NCBI RefSeq assembly: GCF_017052585.1
Contig: NZ_JAFFHZ010000001.1
Span: 2,290,501-2,354,500, forward strand
Origin: Paenibacillus apiarius
Lineage (GTDB): Bacteria; Bacillota; Bacilli; Paenibacillales; Paenibacillaceae
DNA length: 64,000 bases
Direction of reading: 5' to 3'
The first letter of the stretch is position 1; each line of letters opens with the position of its first letter. Position numbers and translations under genes: made by a program. Shown in pieces: positions 26,529 to 36,642 of the stretch. Under the pieces are notes generated by a model. That model was not told the DNA's origin and did not search any database. It saw only the letters and a list, made by a program, of their open reading frames with translations.

Positions 26529-27833
26529 TTATTGCAGCAGCGTCTCCGTGCCGTCGCTGTACTTCACCTGCCATGCGGGGACAAGCCGGATGACATCCTT
26601 CTCTAGTGACGGAACGTATACCGGGTCAAGCCCGGCAATCTTTTTAGGCTTATCCAGCGCGTTCAGTTTCTTCATCAGCTCGTCTCCGCTTGGCAGACGG
26701 CGCACTTCCTTCTCCTCGGAATGGTTCTTGAGCTGAACGAGCGAGCGCTCGAAGCTCGTCACGGTTCCCTGCTGCATCGTCACCTGCATGTAGCCGAAGC
26801 GGAACGTGCCCGGGCTTATAATCGGATACGATCCCCAATACTGCTGGAAGCGCAGCACCGTGCCCGGACTGTCCGCGCTGCCGAACATGCCGGCCTGCTG
26901 CTTGCCTGGAGACATGCTGAATCGGAACCGGCCGTTCCAGCCGCCGTGCTGATTGACGAACCGGACAGCGCCCGTTACGTCGGCCGCAATATCTTGACGG
27001 CCTTCCGTCGGCACGGCAGGATCGGAATAGATCATCCACTGCTGCCCCCGCTTGACCTCTAGTCCGCGCTTTGCGTCGGTGTATATTTCAGAGCTGCCCG
27101 TTTCAATATTCTTCGTAACCGTCGGATCGAAGAATAGGCTGCGCTGCATCTGCTCAACCGTAATGCGATCGTAAGGCAGCGCCACTTCCATCAGTTCAAG
27201 CGGCTGCTCGGGAACGTAATAGATGCCGTTAACCAGCTTGTACGGCGTCCATGAGCGCCCGAATTCAACCTGCTGCTTGATATCCTGCACCGTCAAGTCA
27301 GCGCGGGTCGATTCGTATACCGTATCTCCCTTTTCGTTGAAGAAAAATACCCGTACCTCATTGCCGTCTTTTGCGGCATACAGCCAGATGAGATGGATGT
27401 TCTGCGACAAGAACGCCGAGTCTTCGGCTATCGGAAATACTTTCTGCAATATTTTCGCCGGAACGGGCGTCGGAAAGCGAAGCTCTACGCCCTCATTCTC
27501 CTCCCGAATGCGGCTCCATTCGAGCGACGAGATCGAACGGCTTTGAAATCCGTCATACGAACGCCCCTGCAGCCGTTTCATTATAATGTTGTAAAACGTC
27601 ATCCCCGGATACAGCACCGTATGCTTGTTTTCCCCAAGATGAAGTACCATTTGATCCGGGAATACGAGATTCTCGACTTTTTCCTCTGGCCCGAGCGGTT
27701 CGGTCTTAATATAATCGCTTGACGTCTTCTCGACCGCATCAAAGTTCGGCATATCATACGTAAGGAAGAAGCTCTGCACAAGACTGAGCAGCACGAGAAC
27801 GGTGAGCAGCACCGTTTTTACCCGCTCCTTCAT
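26529..27833 (-). CDS. walH: WalH (YycH), regulator of WalK
   Basis: 434 residues. N-terminal membrane helix (TVLLTVLVLLSLVQSFFLTY) followed by an extracellular YycH domain that spans the rest. Partner of WalI and WalK. Start overlaps the walK stop by 4 bp. Confidence 0.95.
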   Translation of the reverse strand: MKERVKTVLLTVLVLLSLVQSFFLTYDMPNFDAVEKTSSDYIKTEPLGPEEKVENLVFPDQMVLHLGENKHTVLYPGMTFYNIIMKRLQGRSYDGFQSRSISSLEWSRIREENEGVELRFPTPVPAKILQKVFPIAEDSAFLSQNIHLIWLYAAKDGNEVRVFFFNEKGDTVYESTRADLTVQDIKQQVEFGRSWTPYKLVNGIYYVPEQPLELMEVALPYDRITVEQMQRSLFFDPTVTKNIETGSSEIYTDAKRGLEVKRGQQWMIYSDPAVPTEGRQDIAADVTGAVRFVNQHGGWNGRFRFSMSPGKQQAGMFGSADSPGTVLRFQQYWGSYPIISPGTFRFGYMQVTMQQGTVTSFERSLVQLKNHSEEKEVRRLPSGDELMKKLNALDKPKKIAGLDPVYVPSLEKDVIRLVPAWQVKYSDGTETLLQ

Positions 27834-29683
27834 TCGCTTGCTTCACTCCTTTCGAATGTCATCGGCAAACTAAATGTCACTTGCGTGCCGACATTCCACT
27901 CTGATTCGATCTGAATGTCGCCCCCGTGCGCTCTTACAATTTCCCGGGCAATGGACAGCCCGAGGCCTGTCCCGCCCATATTGCGAGATCGGGCTTTATC
28001 GACGCGGTAGAATCGCTCAAATATTCGTTCCAAATCCTTTTTCGGAATGCCCATTCCGGTATCCTGCACCGTCAAGTTCACCATCCGCCTCGACTCAGAC
28101 AGCGAGGCGGACAACGTCACCTCGCCGCCATCCGGCGTATACTTCACGGCGTTGGATACAAGGTTGTCCAGCAGTTGGTCGATCTGATCGCGATCGATGA
28201 CGACGTTGCCGATGTCACCGTCCGCCTCTACCCGGGCCACAATACCGCGCTTGCGGAATTGGAAGGAGAAGCGGTCCACGACATCCTCCAGCATCTCCAC
28301 GATATCTGTCGGTTGCTTGCGCAGCGTCGCCTGCTTGGAATCAAGCCGCGACAGATGCAGCAGATCGGTTACGAGCCGAATCATGCGCTCCGACTCATTG
28401 CGGATAACGCCGACGAAGCGGCCAGCCAGCTGCGGCTCCTCTAACGCCCCGTCATCGAGCGCTTCCACATAGCTCTTAATCGTCGTAAGCGGCGTGCGCA
28501 GCTCATGCGACACATTCGCGACGAACTCGCGCCGCGACTGCTCCAGCTTCTCCTGCTCGGTCACATCCTGCAATACGACGATAGAGCCCGTCATTCCTTC
28601 TCCGCGGCGGTGAACCGGTGTGAACGAAACGCGCAGCACCGTGTCGCTGTCCTCTTGCGTGTGAGTCTCTCCTTCCACCGGAGAGATTAGAATCCAATTG
28701 AGCTGCCCGCTGACAAGCTGCTCTACCTGTGACATTGGCACACGCAGCAAATCCGCAATATTAATCCCTTCCGCGCCTTCCGTTTCTACATTCAGCATCT
28801 TGCAGGCCCGGCGGTTCACAAGAATAACCTTGCCGTTCTCATCGGTGGACACGACCCCATCGCTCATATTGGTCAAGATGGAAGCCAGCTTCTCCTTCTC
28901 CTCTTCGTTCGCGTTCAGCGCTTCCTGCAGGCGTCGGGTCATATAATTAAACGCTTCGCTCAATTGGCCGATTTCATCCGTTCCCAATACAGGCACTTGT
29001 CCGGCGAAGTTCCCATCCGCCACCTTCGTGGCCTGCTTCGTGATTTCTTTAATCGGCTGAGTAATCGTATGCGCCAGTATGATACCGAGCACCGCCGTCA
29101 GCCCGAGCGCAATCGCCATTCCGGACACGAAAATACGGTTGATGCCCTCCATCGTCTCGTACAAATCCTTCATTGACGCTACGATATAGAGGGCCCCGAC
29201 GATTTTGTCGTTCGAATAAATCGGCTTTGCCAGCACCTGTTTCCGCACATTATCCTCGTCGATGATCACTTCCTGATTGATGCGGTTCCCTTGCAAAGCC
29301 CGGTTGACGACCGTCTCCGTATTTTTGCGTCCAACGTACTCCGTATCCGCCTGCACGGATGTCGTTAAGACTCTCCCTGTCGAATCCAGCACTTGAATCT
29401 CGTAGCCTTTCATATTGACGAAGGTGTACACATATTTGTTCAAGTACTCCAAGGTCTGCTCGTTGTCCAGGGTTTCGTCGCTCTCGAGCGTCGGGCCCAC
29501 ATATTTAGCGAGAAGCTCCGATGTCGCCAGCAAGTCATCCGCAAAGTTATTGGTCAGCGAGTGCTTCATCGTGCTGACGAAATACACCCCGATAAGCTGC
29601 ATCGCAATCAAAATGAGCAGGACGTAGATGATGATGAGCTTTGCCTGTATCGTTCGAAAGAAACGGCCGATGCCCCATTTCAT
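27830..29683 (-). CDS. walK: Sensor histidine kinase WalK
   Basis: 617 residues. Two membrane helices (~14-36 and ~185-205) flank an extracellular PAS-like sensor (~37-184). HAMP (~205-258), intracellular PAS (~265-370), HisKA with VSHELRTPL (His ~393), and HATPase_c with N, G1 and G2 boxes ([31 protein letters not shown]) follow. It phosphorylates WalR in response to wall metabolism. All catalytic motifs are intact. 4-bp overlaps with walR and walH. Confidence 0.98.
   Translation of the reverse strand: MKWGIGRFFRTIQAKLIIIYVLLILIAMQLIGVYFVSTMKHSLTNNFADDLLATSELLAKYVGPTLESDETLDNEQTLEYLNKYVYTFVNMKGYEIQVLDSTGRVLTTSVQADTEYVGRKNTETVVNRALQGNRINQEVIIDEDNVRKQVLAKPIYSNDKIVGALYIVASMKDLYETMEGINRIFVSGMAIALGLTAVLGIILAHTITQPIKEITKQATKVADGNFAGQVPVLGTDEIGQLSEAFNYMTRRLQEALNANEEEKEKLASILTNMSDGVVSTDENGKVILVNRRACKMLNVETEGAEGINIADLLRVPMSQVEQLVSGQLNWILISPVEGETHTQEDSDTVLRVSFTPVHRRGEGMTGSIVVLQDVTEQEKLEQSRREFVANVSHELRTPLTTIKSYVEALDDGALEEPQLAGRFVGVIRNESERMIRLVTDLLHLSRLDSKQATLRKQPTDIVEMLEDVVDRFSFQFRKRGIVARVEADGDIGNVVIDRDQIDQLLDNLVSNAVKYTPDGGEVTLSASLSESRRMVNLTVQDTGMGIPKKDLERIFERFYRVDKARSRNMGGTGLGLSIAREIVRAHGGDIQIESEWNVGTQVTFSLPMTFERSEASE
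27939..27952. promoter_or_regulatory. Candidate Noc-binding site in walK
   Basis: ATTTCCCGGGCAAT differs at one position from the Noc consensus ATTTCCCGGGAAAT. Noc sites are scattered over the chromosome and often lie inside genes. A single near match may be chance. Confidence 0.3.
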
Positions 29684-30420
29684 CTAGAAGCCTCCGTGCG
29701 AGGGTTGCGCATCATGTAGCCGAGACCGCGCCGCGTAATTATATACTCCGGCTTGCTCGGATCATCCTCGATCTTCTCGCGCAGACGGCGAATCGTCACA
29801 TCGACCGTCCGCACATCGCCGAAATATTCATAGCCCCATACGGCTTGCAGCAGATGCTCCCGCGTCATCACCTTGCCGGAGTTGCGCACCAAATAATAGA
29901 GAAGCTCATATTCACGGTGTGTTAAATCGAGCATCTCCCCATTTTTATAGACGACATACATATCCGTATCGATAAGCAGCTCGTGCAAACGCAAGCCCTG
30001 CTTCTCCCCCGCCTCAGCGCCAGCTGCTGCCGCGTCCCCGCCTTGGGCTGCCGCTTTGTTCTGACGCCGCAAATGCGCTTTGACCCGCGCCAGCAGTTCT
30101 CTCGTGCCGAACGGCTTCGTCACGTAATCATCCGCGCCCATCTCGAGGCCAAGCACCTTATCGAGCTCCGTATCCTTCGCCGTCAGCATAATAATGGGCA
30201 TATGAAGGTGCTGGCGCACTTCCCGGCACACATCCATCCCGTCCTTGACGGGCAGCATCAAATCGAGCAGAATGAGGTCTGGCTTCTCCGATAAAGCCAG
30301 TTCGACGGCTGTCCCTCCATCGAAGGCACAGACGACCTCGTAGCCCTCTTTTTCCAAGTTGAATTTCAAAATATCCGCAATCGGTTGTTCATCATCCACG
30401 ACGAGAATTTTGCCGTACAT
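29680..30420 (-). CDS. walR: Response regulator WalR
   Basis: 246 residues from ATG 30420 (GGAGAGAGG upstream; frame further upstream not used). Receiver domain 1-120 with phospho-acceptor Asp53 (ILLDLMLP), acidic pair Asp9-Asp10 and Lys in VTKPFG. A linker of about 28 residues is unusually Ala/Gly-rich ([20 protein letters not shown]). OmpR-type winged helix follows ([30 protein letters not shown]). Essential activator of wall hydrolase genes. First gene of the wal operon. Confidence 0.98.
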   Translation of the reverse strand: MYGKILVVDDEQPIADILKFNLEKEGYEVVCAFDGGTAVELALSEKPDLILLDLMLPVKDGMDVCREVRQHLHMPIIMLTAKDTELDKVLGLEMGADDYVTKPFGTRELLARVKAHLRRQNKAAAQGGDAAAAGAEAGEKQGLRLHELLIDTDMYVVYKNGEMLDLTHREYELLYYLVRNSGKVMTREHLLQAVWGYEYFGDVRTVDVTIRRLREKIEDDPSKPEYIITRRGLGYMMRNPRTEASR

Positions 30421-30565
30421 GGAATCTGCACCTCTCTCCAATTTCAATATCACTTAGTTCGATCCCTATTCATGATAGCTGTTCACCAGTGTCACTCTAT
30501 TTTACCATAATTGTCTCTTCATCCCGATAGCAAACGTTGGTGGGAGGAAAATATGGTCCGAGACG

Positions 30566-30596
30566 CAAAAAAGACGGGATCGTGATTCATCCCGCC
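30566..30596 (-). terminator. Terminator of the M23 peptidase gene
   Basis: On the minus strand GGCGGGAT / ATCCCGTC surrounds an 8-nt loop and is followed by TTTTTT, 12 bp past the stop codon at 30608. It also insulates walR from upstream transcription. Confidence 0.88.
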
Positions 30597-30607
30597 TGCC
30601 GCTTTAT

Positions 30608-32146
30608 TTATAAATATTTAAGAGGATTTTGCACTTCATCATCTTTATGAATCTCGAAGTGAAGGTGCGTTCCCGTTGAATTGCCCGTATTGCCCATGAC
30701 GCCGATATCCTGGCCCTTTTCCACTATATCCCCGACATTGATATCAATCTTGCTCAGATGGCCATACAATGTCTTATAACCGTTGCGATGGTTCACAATA
30801 ATGCAGTTGCCATAGCCGCTCTTCTCGCCTGCGAACACGACAACCCCTTCATCGGCCGCCATAATCGAACGGTCGGACGAAACCATATCAATGCCTTTAT
30901 GCATACGTCCCCATCTTGTGCCGTATCCGCTCGTCAGCGTCGCGCCGCTGACTGGCCAATCGAACGAGCCTGTGCCTTCTCCGCGCACGACTTTCGTTCC
31001 CCGTATCACAATTTCAGGAATCGCCGGCTCGACTACTTCCTGATCGATCCACTCTTCATTCGACAGCATCCCGTTATCTTTAACGAGACGATACGACATG
31101 CGTTTTAAGCCCTGCTTCCCTTTACGCACGACTTTGGATTCTCCCGCTCGCATTTCCGGGTCTTCTTTTACAATCTTCTGCGGCTCTGTCACGATATACT
31201 CGCTGTATGCCTCAACCGTCTTTACGGTAATCAACGGCTTCGCTTCCGTCAGATCGAGCTCTTGCCCCGCTTTCAGGACCTCTTCACCGGCAGATGGATT
31301 ATTCGTGTAAATCGCTTGAATCGATACGTTCATCTTCTTCGCGATGGAGGAGACGGTATCGCCTTTTTGCACTTTATATGTGACCGGCTTTTTCTGGCCG
31401 GTGGTCAATTTGTGAATCGCTTCTTCCGGGCTGAGCAGATTGTCTGGATCTGTGTTGCTGTCTTCCATGTTCACCCGTTCGCGGAAGCTTACTGATTCCA
31501 GACGAGATACCGCCTTCGTCGCATTGACGGATCGCACCGGAGCGGACAGCACTTTGACTTCCTTTGCGTTCTGGCTGTTTTTGGCTCCCTTGTCCGTAAA
31601 CTTACCTTTAACCTGCTGCAATATCTTCTCAGCCGTCGCTTCGTCTTTCACTATCCCGATGCTCTGGCCATTCACCTTCAGCTCCACGCCTGTCGCATAT
31701 GCGGTCATCATGCCGCCGAGCTTGGCAAGCGTTTCCTGCGTTGCGGGCTGCGCCTTGAAGCCGGAATCAGCCACCGTGCGGATGCCCTCCATATCGAGCT
31801 GCATATGCGCATTCGGGTGCTTTGCCTGTACTTCATCCTGCTTCTTTGCGTAGAAGCTTTCCAAATCATTAAGAGCAGATATCGTTCCTACCAATTCATT
31901 ATTTTTATATACATGAAAAAAAGAAAATGTGTTCGCTTGCACATAGGCTGTACCGCCCCATACGGCAGAGGCAATGAGCGCCAATCCGCCAACTGTAAGC
32001 ACGATTTGCTTGCGTGATTTCGCAACCCATCGTGTAGCGGTGTCAGATGCCAACCGCTGCCGCCATGCTGCCGTCCATTGTTGCCATCGGTTCTGCGAGT
32101 CTTGTCCGACTTCGTTGTCCCGACGATTTCCGTTGAAACGTTCCAT
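30608..32146 (-). CDS. Cell-wall peptidase: LysM, G5 and M23 domains
   Basis: 512 residues from ATG 32146 with AAGGAG 6 nt upstream. Basic cytoplasmic start, membrane helix ~47-68 (VLTVGGLALIASAVWGG), an extended region, LysM (~255-300, VTYKVQKGDTVSSIAKKM), G5 (~300-380), and peptidase M23 (~405-510) with Zn ligands in MHKGIDM and GTHLHFEIHKDDE. Predicted D,D-endopeptidase acting on peptidoglycan cross-links. Its place directly upstream of walR suggests a WalR-linked hydrolase, but no clear WalR direct repeat was found in its leader. Confidence 0.93.
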   Translation of the reverse strand: MERFNGNRRDNEVGQDSQNRWQQWTAAWRQRLASDTATRWVAKSRKQIVLTVGGLALIASAVWGGTAYVQANTFSFFHVYKNNELVGTISALNDLESFYAKKQDEVQAKHPNAHMQLDMEGIRTVADSGFKAQPATQETLAKLGGMMTAYATGVELKVNGQSIGIVKDEATAEKILQQVKGKFTDKGAKNSQNAKEVKVLSAPVRSVNATKAVSRLESVSFRERVNMEDSNTDPDNLLSPEEAIHKLTTGQKKPVTYKVQKGDTVSSIAKKMNVSIQAIYTNNPSAGEEVLKAGQELDLTEAKPLITVKTVEAYSEYIVTEPQKIVKEDPEMRAGESKVVRKGKQGLKRMSYRLVKDNGMLSNEEWIDQEVVEPAIPEIVIRGTKVVRGEGTGSFDWPVSGATLTSGYGTRWGRMHKGIDMVSSDRSIMAADEGVVVFAGEKSGYGNCIIVNHRNGYKTLYGHLSKIDINVGDIVEKGQDIGVMGNTGNSTGTHLHFEIHKDDEVQNPLKYL

Positions 32147-32203
32147 GTTGGTCTCCTTTATTTCAAGTTCATCGATTGCAATAAATGCGATTTCAGCAAA
32201 AAG

Positions 32204-32226
32204 TGACAAAGGTTAACGTTTTGTCA
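32204..32226. promoter_or_regulatory. Palindromic operator-like site before the M23 gene
   Basis: TGACAAA (32204-32210) and TTTGTCA (32220-32226) flank a GTTAAC centre. It lies about 60-80 bp upstream of the start, in the promoter zone. The binding protein is unknown. Confidence 0.4.
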
Positions 32227-32320
32227 TCTTTTTTCATCTTGTTTAATGTAACACAGGTCAAAAGAACATTGCAACTTACGACAAGGATCATGCCCTTGAC
32301 ACCGGCAAGTCAAATAACAA

Positions 32321-32370
32321 AGAAAAACGCGAATGGCCTCTTCTATAAGAAGATGACTCTTTTCGCGTTT
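32321..32370 (-). terminator. Terminator of the 32396-33208 gene
   Basis: Minus-strand AAACGCGAA...TTCGCGTTT with an inner TCTTCTTATAGAAGA hairpin, followed by TTCTTTG. It begins about 26 bp after the stop codon. Confidence 0.8.
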
Positions 32371-32395
32371 AATATACTTGGTATTTATTTCTGGA

Positions 32396-33208
32396 TTATT
32401 CCTGGCCCGTATTTTGTCCGGATTCAGACTCTAAGCTGGCATCCATTCCGGATCCCGGCCCGGTTTCCTGTTTATTCGGTGCGGCCCCGGCTCCAACTTT
32501 CTCTCCATCTTTCTCTTTGACGGCTGTTCCGCTCTCTCCTACAAGCCATTCCCGCATTTGCCCATACTCTTCGTCATTTAGATGCTTTGCCAGAATCTGC
32601 TCCGCTTCTGTCAATTCGCTTGAGGTTAAGCCATCCTCCATCAACGTGGATAGACGCTGCCATTCCTCCTGCGGGAGCTTCTTCATGAGTATGGCGAACA
32701 ACTCTTCTTTCTTTGTCTTTGACATATCCTCTTTGTTCTTGGACAGCACATCCGGCGGCACGACGACCCGCTCTTGCTGACGAGCCTCCTGTCCGGATGA
32801 TATGCCTCCCATTACAGGCAGCGCACCGTCTGACGGTGCGTCAGGGGGCGCATTCGGATCAGGCTTGGATGGATTCCCTGTTGACAGGCCATCTCCATCT
32901 CCCGTTTCCCTTAATCCGCCCGATTCTTTACCATCTGCCTTATTTTGCTCACCGGCAGGCTTAATCCCTTCTGTCAAAGACCCGGATGCCTTGTTCGGAG
33001 CGGCTGTCGATCCGGAACCTAGCAACACGCCCCACATCGATGTTAATGTTAATGGTTTTCGCTCCAACGGAATGTGAAAGGTATGTAATGCCGTCTGAAT
33101 ATACCGGTCAACGACGATTGCCGTCGTTCCTACCGTTAATAGACTTGAAATCAGACTTACCGACAGTATCGTAATCACCATTCGAACTACGCGCATGGTC
33201 CATCGCAT
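32396..33208 (-). CDS. Uncharacterised membrane-anchored protein
   Basis: 270 residues from ATG 33208, chosen because GGGAGG lies 8 nt upstream; earlier in-frame ATGs at 33319 and 33286 have none. One membrane helix at ~10-32 (VITILSVSLISSLLTVGTTA), a Gly/Pro/Asp-rich low-complexity region (~60-140), then a charged helical part (KKEELFAILMKKLPQEEWQR, LTSSELTEAEQILAKHLNDE) and an acidic/Gly tail. No family recognised. The helical segment resembles spore-associated YlbO/YlaN-like regulators only superficially. Single gene between terminators. Confidence 0.75.
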   Translation of the reverse strand: MRWTMRVVRMVITILSVSLISSLLTVGTTAIVVDRYIQTALHTFHIPLERKPLTLTSMWGVLLGSGSTAAPNKASGSLTEGIKPAGEQNKADGKESGGLRETGDGDGLSTGNPSKPDPNAPPDAPSDGALPVMGGISSGQEARQQERVVVPPDVLSKNKEDMSKTKKEELFAILMKKLPQEEWQRLSTLMEDGLTSSELTEAEQILAKHLNDEEYGQMREWLVGESGTAVKEKDGEKVGAGAAPNKQETGPGSGMDASLESESGQNTGQE

Positions 33209-33346
33209 AAATGATGCCTCCCAGCTTGCCTTCCCGTTACTAGTCGCTTCCCGACCGTGATACGACGGCGGTTCTAGTTCTATCATTTTCTTGAAAGTCA
33301 CGGTACGGCGCAAAATCATTTACTGCTTAGTATGCCCGTAATTCAA

Positions 33347-33384
33347 TAAAAAAATCCGGCCCTTCCCAAGGAAGAAGCCGGATT
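33347..33384 (-). terminator. Terminator of purA
   Basis: Minus strand: AATCCGGC...GCCGGATT with a 16-nt loop, followed by TTTTT. It lies immediately after the purA stop codon. Confidence 0.9.
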
Positions 33385-33388
33385 CATA

Positions 33389-34693
<1,305 letters not shown>

Positions 34694-34768
34694 TCACACA
34701 CCGGTTATTCGCTGCTTTACCGAAAAGCAGCATTTCTAGTTTATCAGCGAACTGCCATAAAGTCAATG

Positions 34769-34820
34769 AAAAACGAACGTTAATTTCCGCAACTAGACTA
34801 ATGTTCGGAAACTAACGTTC
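34769..34820. terminator. dnaB terminator that also carries a PurBox-like sequence
   Basis: GAACGTTAATTTCCG and CGGAAACTAACGTTC form a 15-bp stem (one mismatch) with a 16-nt loop; on the minus strand TTTTTCATTG follows. It lies 22 bp after the dnaB stop. The arm on the minus strand reads GTTTCCGAACATT, which fits the PurR box AWWWCCGAACWWT at 12 of 13 positions, and the other arm has a degenerate inverted partner. The distance to purA (~130 bp) is normal for a PurR operator. Confidence 0.6.
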
Positions 34821-34841
34821 GCTCCTATAAATTATATGTTA

Positions 34842-36197
34842 TTATCCCGCAGATAAGTCCTGATGATTCCTCTCGTAGCTGACGAATTTATTGAAATTTT
34901 TCAGAAATACAAGTTCTACCGTGCCGACTGGACCATTCCGCTGCTTGGCTATAATGATTTCGATTATATTTTTCTTTTCCGTATCCTGGTTATAATAATC
35001 ATCCCGATACAGAAACGCAACGATATCGGCATCCTGCTCGATCGAGCCGGATTCCCGCAAGTCAGACATCATCGGGCGCTTATCCTGCCGCTGCTCTACG
35101 CCGCGGCTAAGCTGAGAGAGCGCGATGACAGGAACTTCCAGCTCCCTTGCGATCATCTTGAGCGTCCGCGATATTTCGGACACCTCCTGTTGACGGTTAT
35201 CCCCGGCTTTGCCGCGTCCATGGATAAGCTGCAAGTAGTCGATGAGAATCATGCCGAGGCCGCGCTCTTTCTTCAAGCGCCGGCACTTGGCGCGGATATC
35301 CGCAACGGTAACGCCCGGCGTGTCGTCGATATAGATCTCCGCTTCCGACAATGCTCCTATGGACATCGTCAGCTTCTCCCAATCATCGTCCTCCAGCTGG
35401 CCTGTACGGAGCCGTCCGGCATCGACGTTCGACTCGGCGCACACCATCCGCTGCACAAGTTGGGCCGCCGACATTTCGAGACTGAATATAGCTACCGTCT
35501 CTTTTGCCCGAACGCCAACGTTCTGCGCAATGTTAAGCGCGAAGGCCGTCTTCCCTACGGAAGGACGGGCCGCGACGATAATCAAATCATTGCGTTGAAA
35601 TCCCGATGTCATTTTGTCGAGATCGGGAAAACCAGACGGTATTCCGGTTGTGATGCCCTGCTGCAGATTCAGCTCTTCGACTTTCTCATAGACTTCCATC
35701 AGGACGTCTTTAATGGCGATAAATCCGCTCGATGAGCGGCGGTTCGATATTTCTAAGATGCGACGTTCCGCATCGCTCAACAATCCGGAGACATCGTCAC
35801 CGCCGGTATACCCCTCGCTTACGATCTGCGTGGCGGTGCGAATGAGGCGGCGCATCATCGATTTCTCTTCAATAATTTGCGCGTAATAATCAACGTTGGC
35901 TGCGGTAGGCACCGCATTGGCCAGCTTCGTCAAATAGGACACGCCGCCGATGTCTTCCAACTGCTGCTTGCCTTGCAGCTTGGCCGTCAGCGTGACGAGA
36001 TCGATAGGCTGATTATCTTCCCCCAGCTCGATCATCGCCTCATAGATCATCTGATGGGCCGGGTTATAGAAGTCTTCCGACTGCACCCGTTCCATCGATG
36101 TAATCAACGCCTCCGACTGCAGCAAAATGGCGCCGAGGACCGCTTGCTCGGCCTCTACATTTTGCGGCGGAACACGATCGACTAACATTTCGTTCAT
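34842..36197 (-). CDS. dnaB: Replicative DNA helicase DnaB (DnaC of Bacillus)
   Basis: 451 residues, GGAGG 6 nt before ATG. N-terminal domain (PPQNVEAEQAVLGAILLQSE) and RecA-like motor with Walker A (ARPSVGKTAFALN), Walker B (MILIDYLQLIHG), and QLSRGVEQRQDKRP / GSIEQDADIVAFLYR motifs. Hexameric helicase loaded at oriC by DnaA and loaders. Starts 1 bp after the rplI stop region, so same operon as gdpP-rplI. Full length. Confidence 0.98.
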   Translation of the reverse strand: MNEMLVDRVPPQNVEAEQAVLGAILLQSEALITSMERVQSEDFYNPAHQMIYEAMIELGEDNQPIDLVTLTAKLQGKQQLEDIGGVSYLTKLANAVPTAANVDYYAQIIEEKSMMRRLIRTATQIVSEGYTGGDDVSGLLSDAERRILEISNRRSSSGFIAIKDVLMEVYEKVEELNLQQGITTGIPSGFPDLDKMTSGFQRNDLIIVAARPSVGKTAFALNIAQNVGVRAKETVAIFSLEMSAAQLVQRMVCAESNVDAGRLRTGQLEDDDWEKLTMSIGALSEAEIYIDDTPGVTVADIRAKCRRLKKERGLGMILIDYLQLIHGRGKAGDNRQQEVSEISRTLKMIARELEVPVIALSQLSRGVEQRQDKRPMMSDLRESGSIEQDADIVAFLYRDDYYNQDTEKKNIIEIIIAKQRNGPVGTVELVFLKNFNKFVSYERNHQDLSAG

Positions 36198-36198
36198 T

Positions 36199-36642
36199 TT
36201 ATTCCTCCGTTACGTGTACCTTCATCGTTGCTTTGACATCCGGATGCAGTTTCACCGTCACGTTTGTATATCCTAACGAACGAATCGGATCGGGAAGCTC
36301 GATCTTGCGCTTATCCACTTTAATTTTCAGCTTGCTCAACGCTTCCGCAATTTGCTTGGAAGTGATGGCACCGAATAAGCGTCCGCCGTCCCCTGCCTTC
36401 GCTTTCAGCTCAACCGTCGTTTCATTCAATGTCGCTGCAAGCTTTTCGGCTTCTTCCTTTTCCTCTTCTTTGCGTTTCAATTCCGATTTATGCTGCTGCT
36501 CCAGGGTCTTCAAATTGCCCTCCGTCGCCGGACGCGCCAGTCCTTGCTTAATAAGAAAGTTCTGTGCGTATCCTTCGGAGACCTCTTTGATTTGTCCTTT
36601 CTTGCCTTGTCCTTTTACATCCTGCAACAAAATGACTTTCAT
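36199..36642 (-). CDS. rplI: 50S ribosomal protein L9
   Basis: 147 residues, normal length. N-terminal globular domain with [20 protein letters not shown], a charged connecting helix (~45-75), and the C-terminal rRNA-binding domain. Start overlaps the gdpP stop by 4 bp. Confidence 0.98.
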   Translation of the reverse strand: MKVILLQDVKGQGKKGQIKEVSEGYAQNFLIKQGLARPATEGNLKTLEQQHKSELKRKEEEKEEAEKLAATLNETTVELKAKAGDGGRLFGAITSKQIAEALSKLKIKVDKRKIELPDPIRSLGYTNVTVKLHPDVKATMKVHVTEE

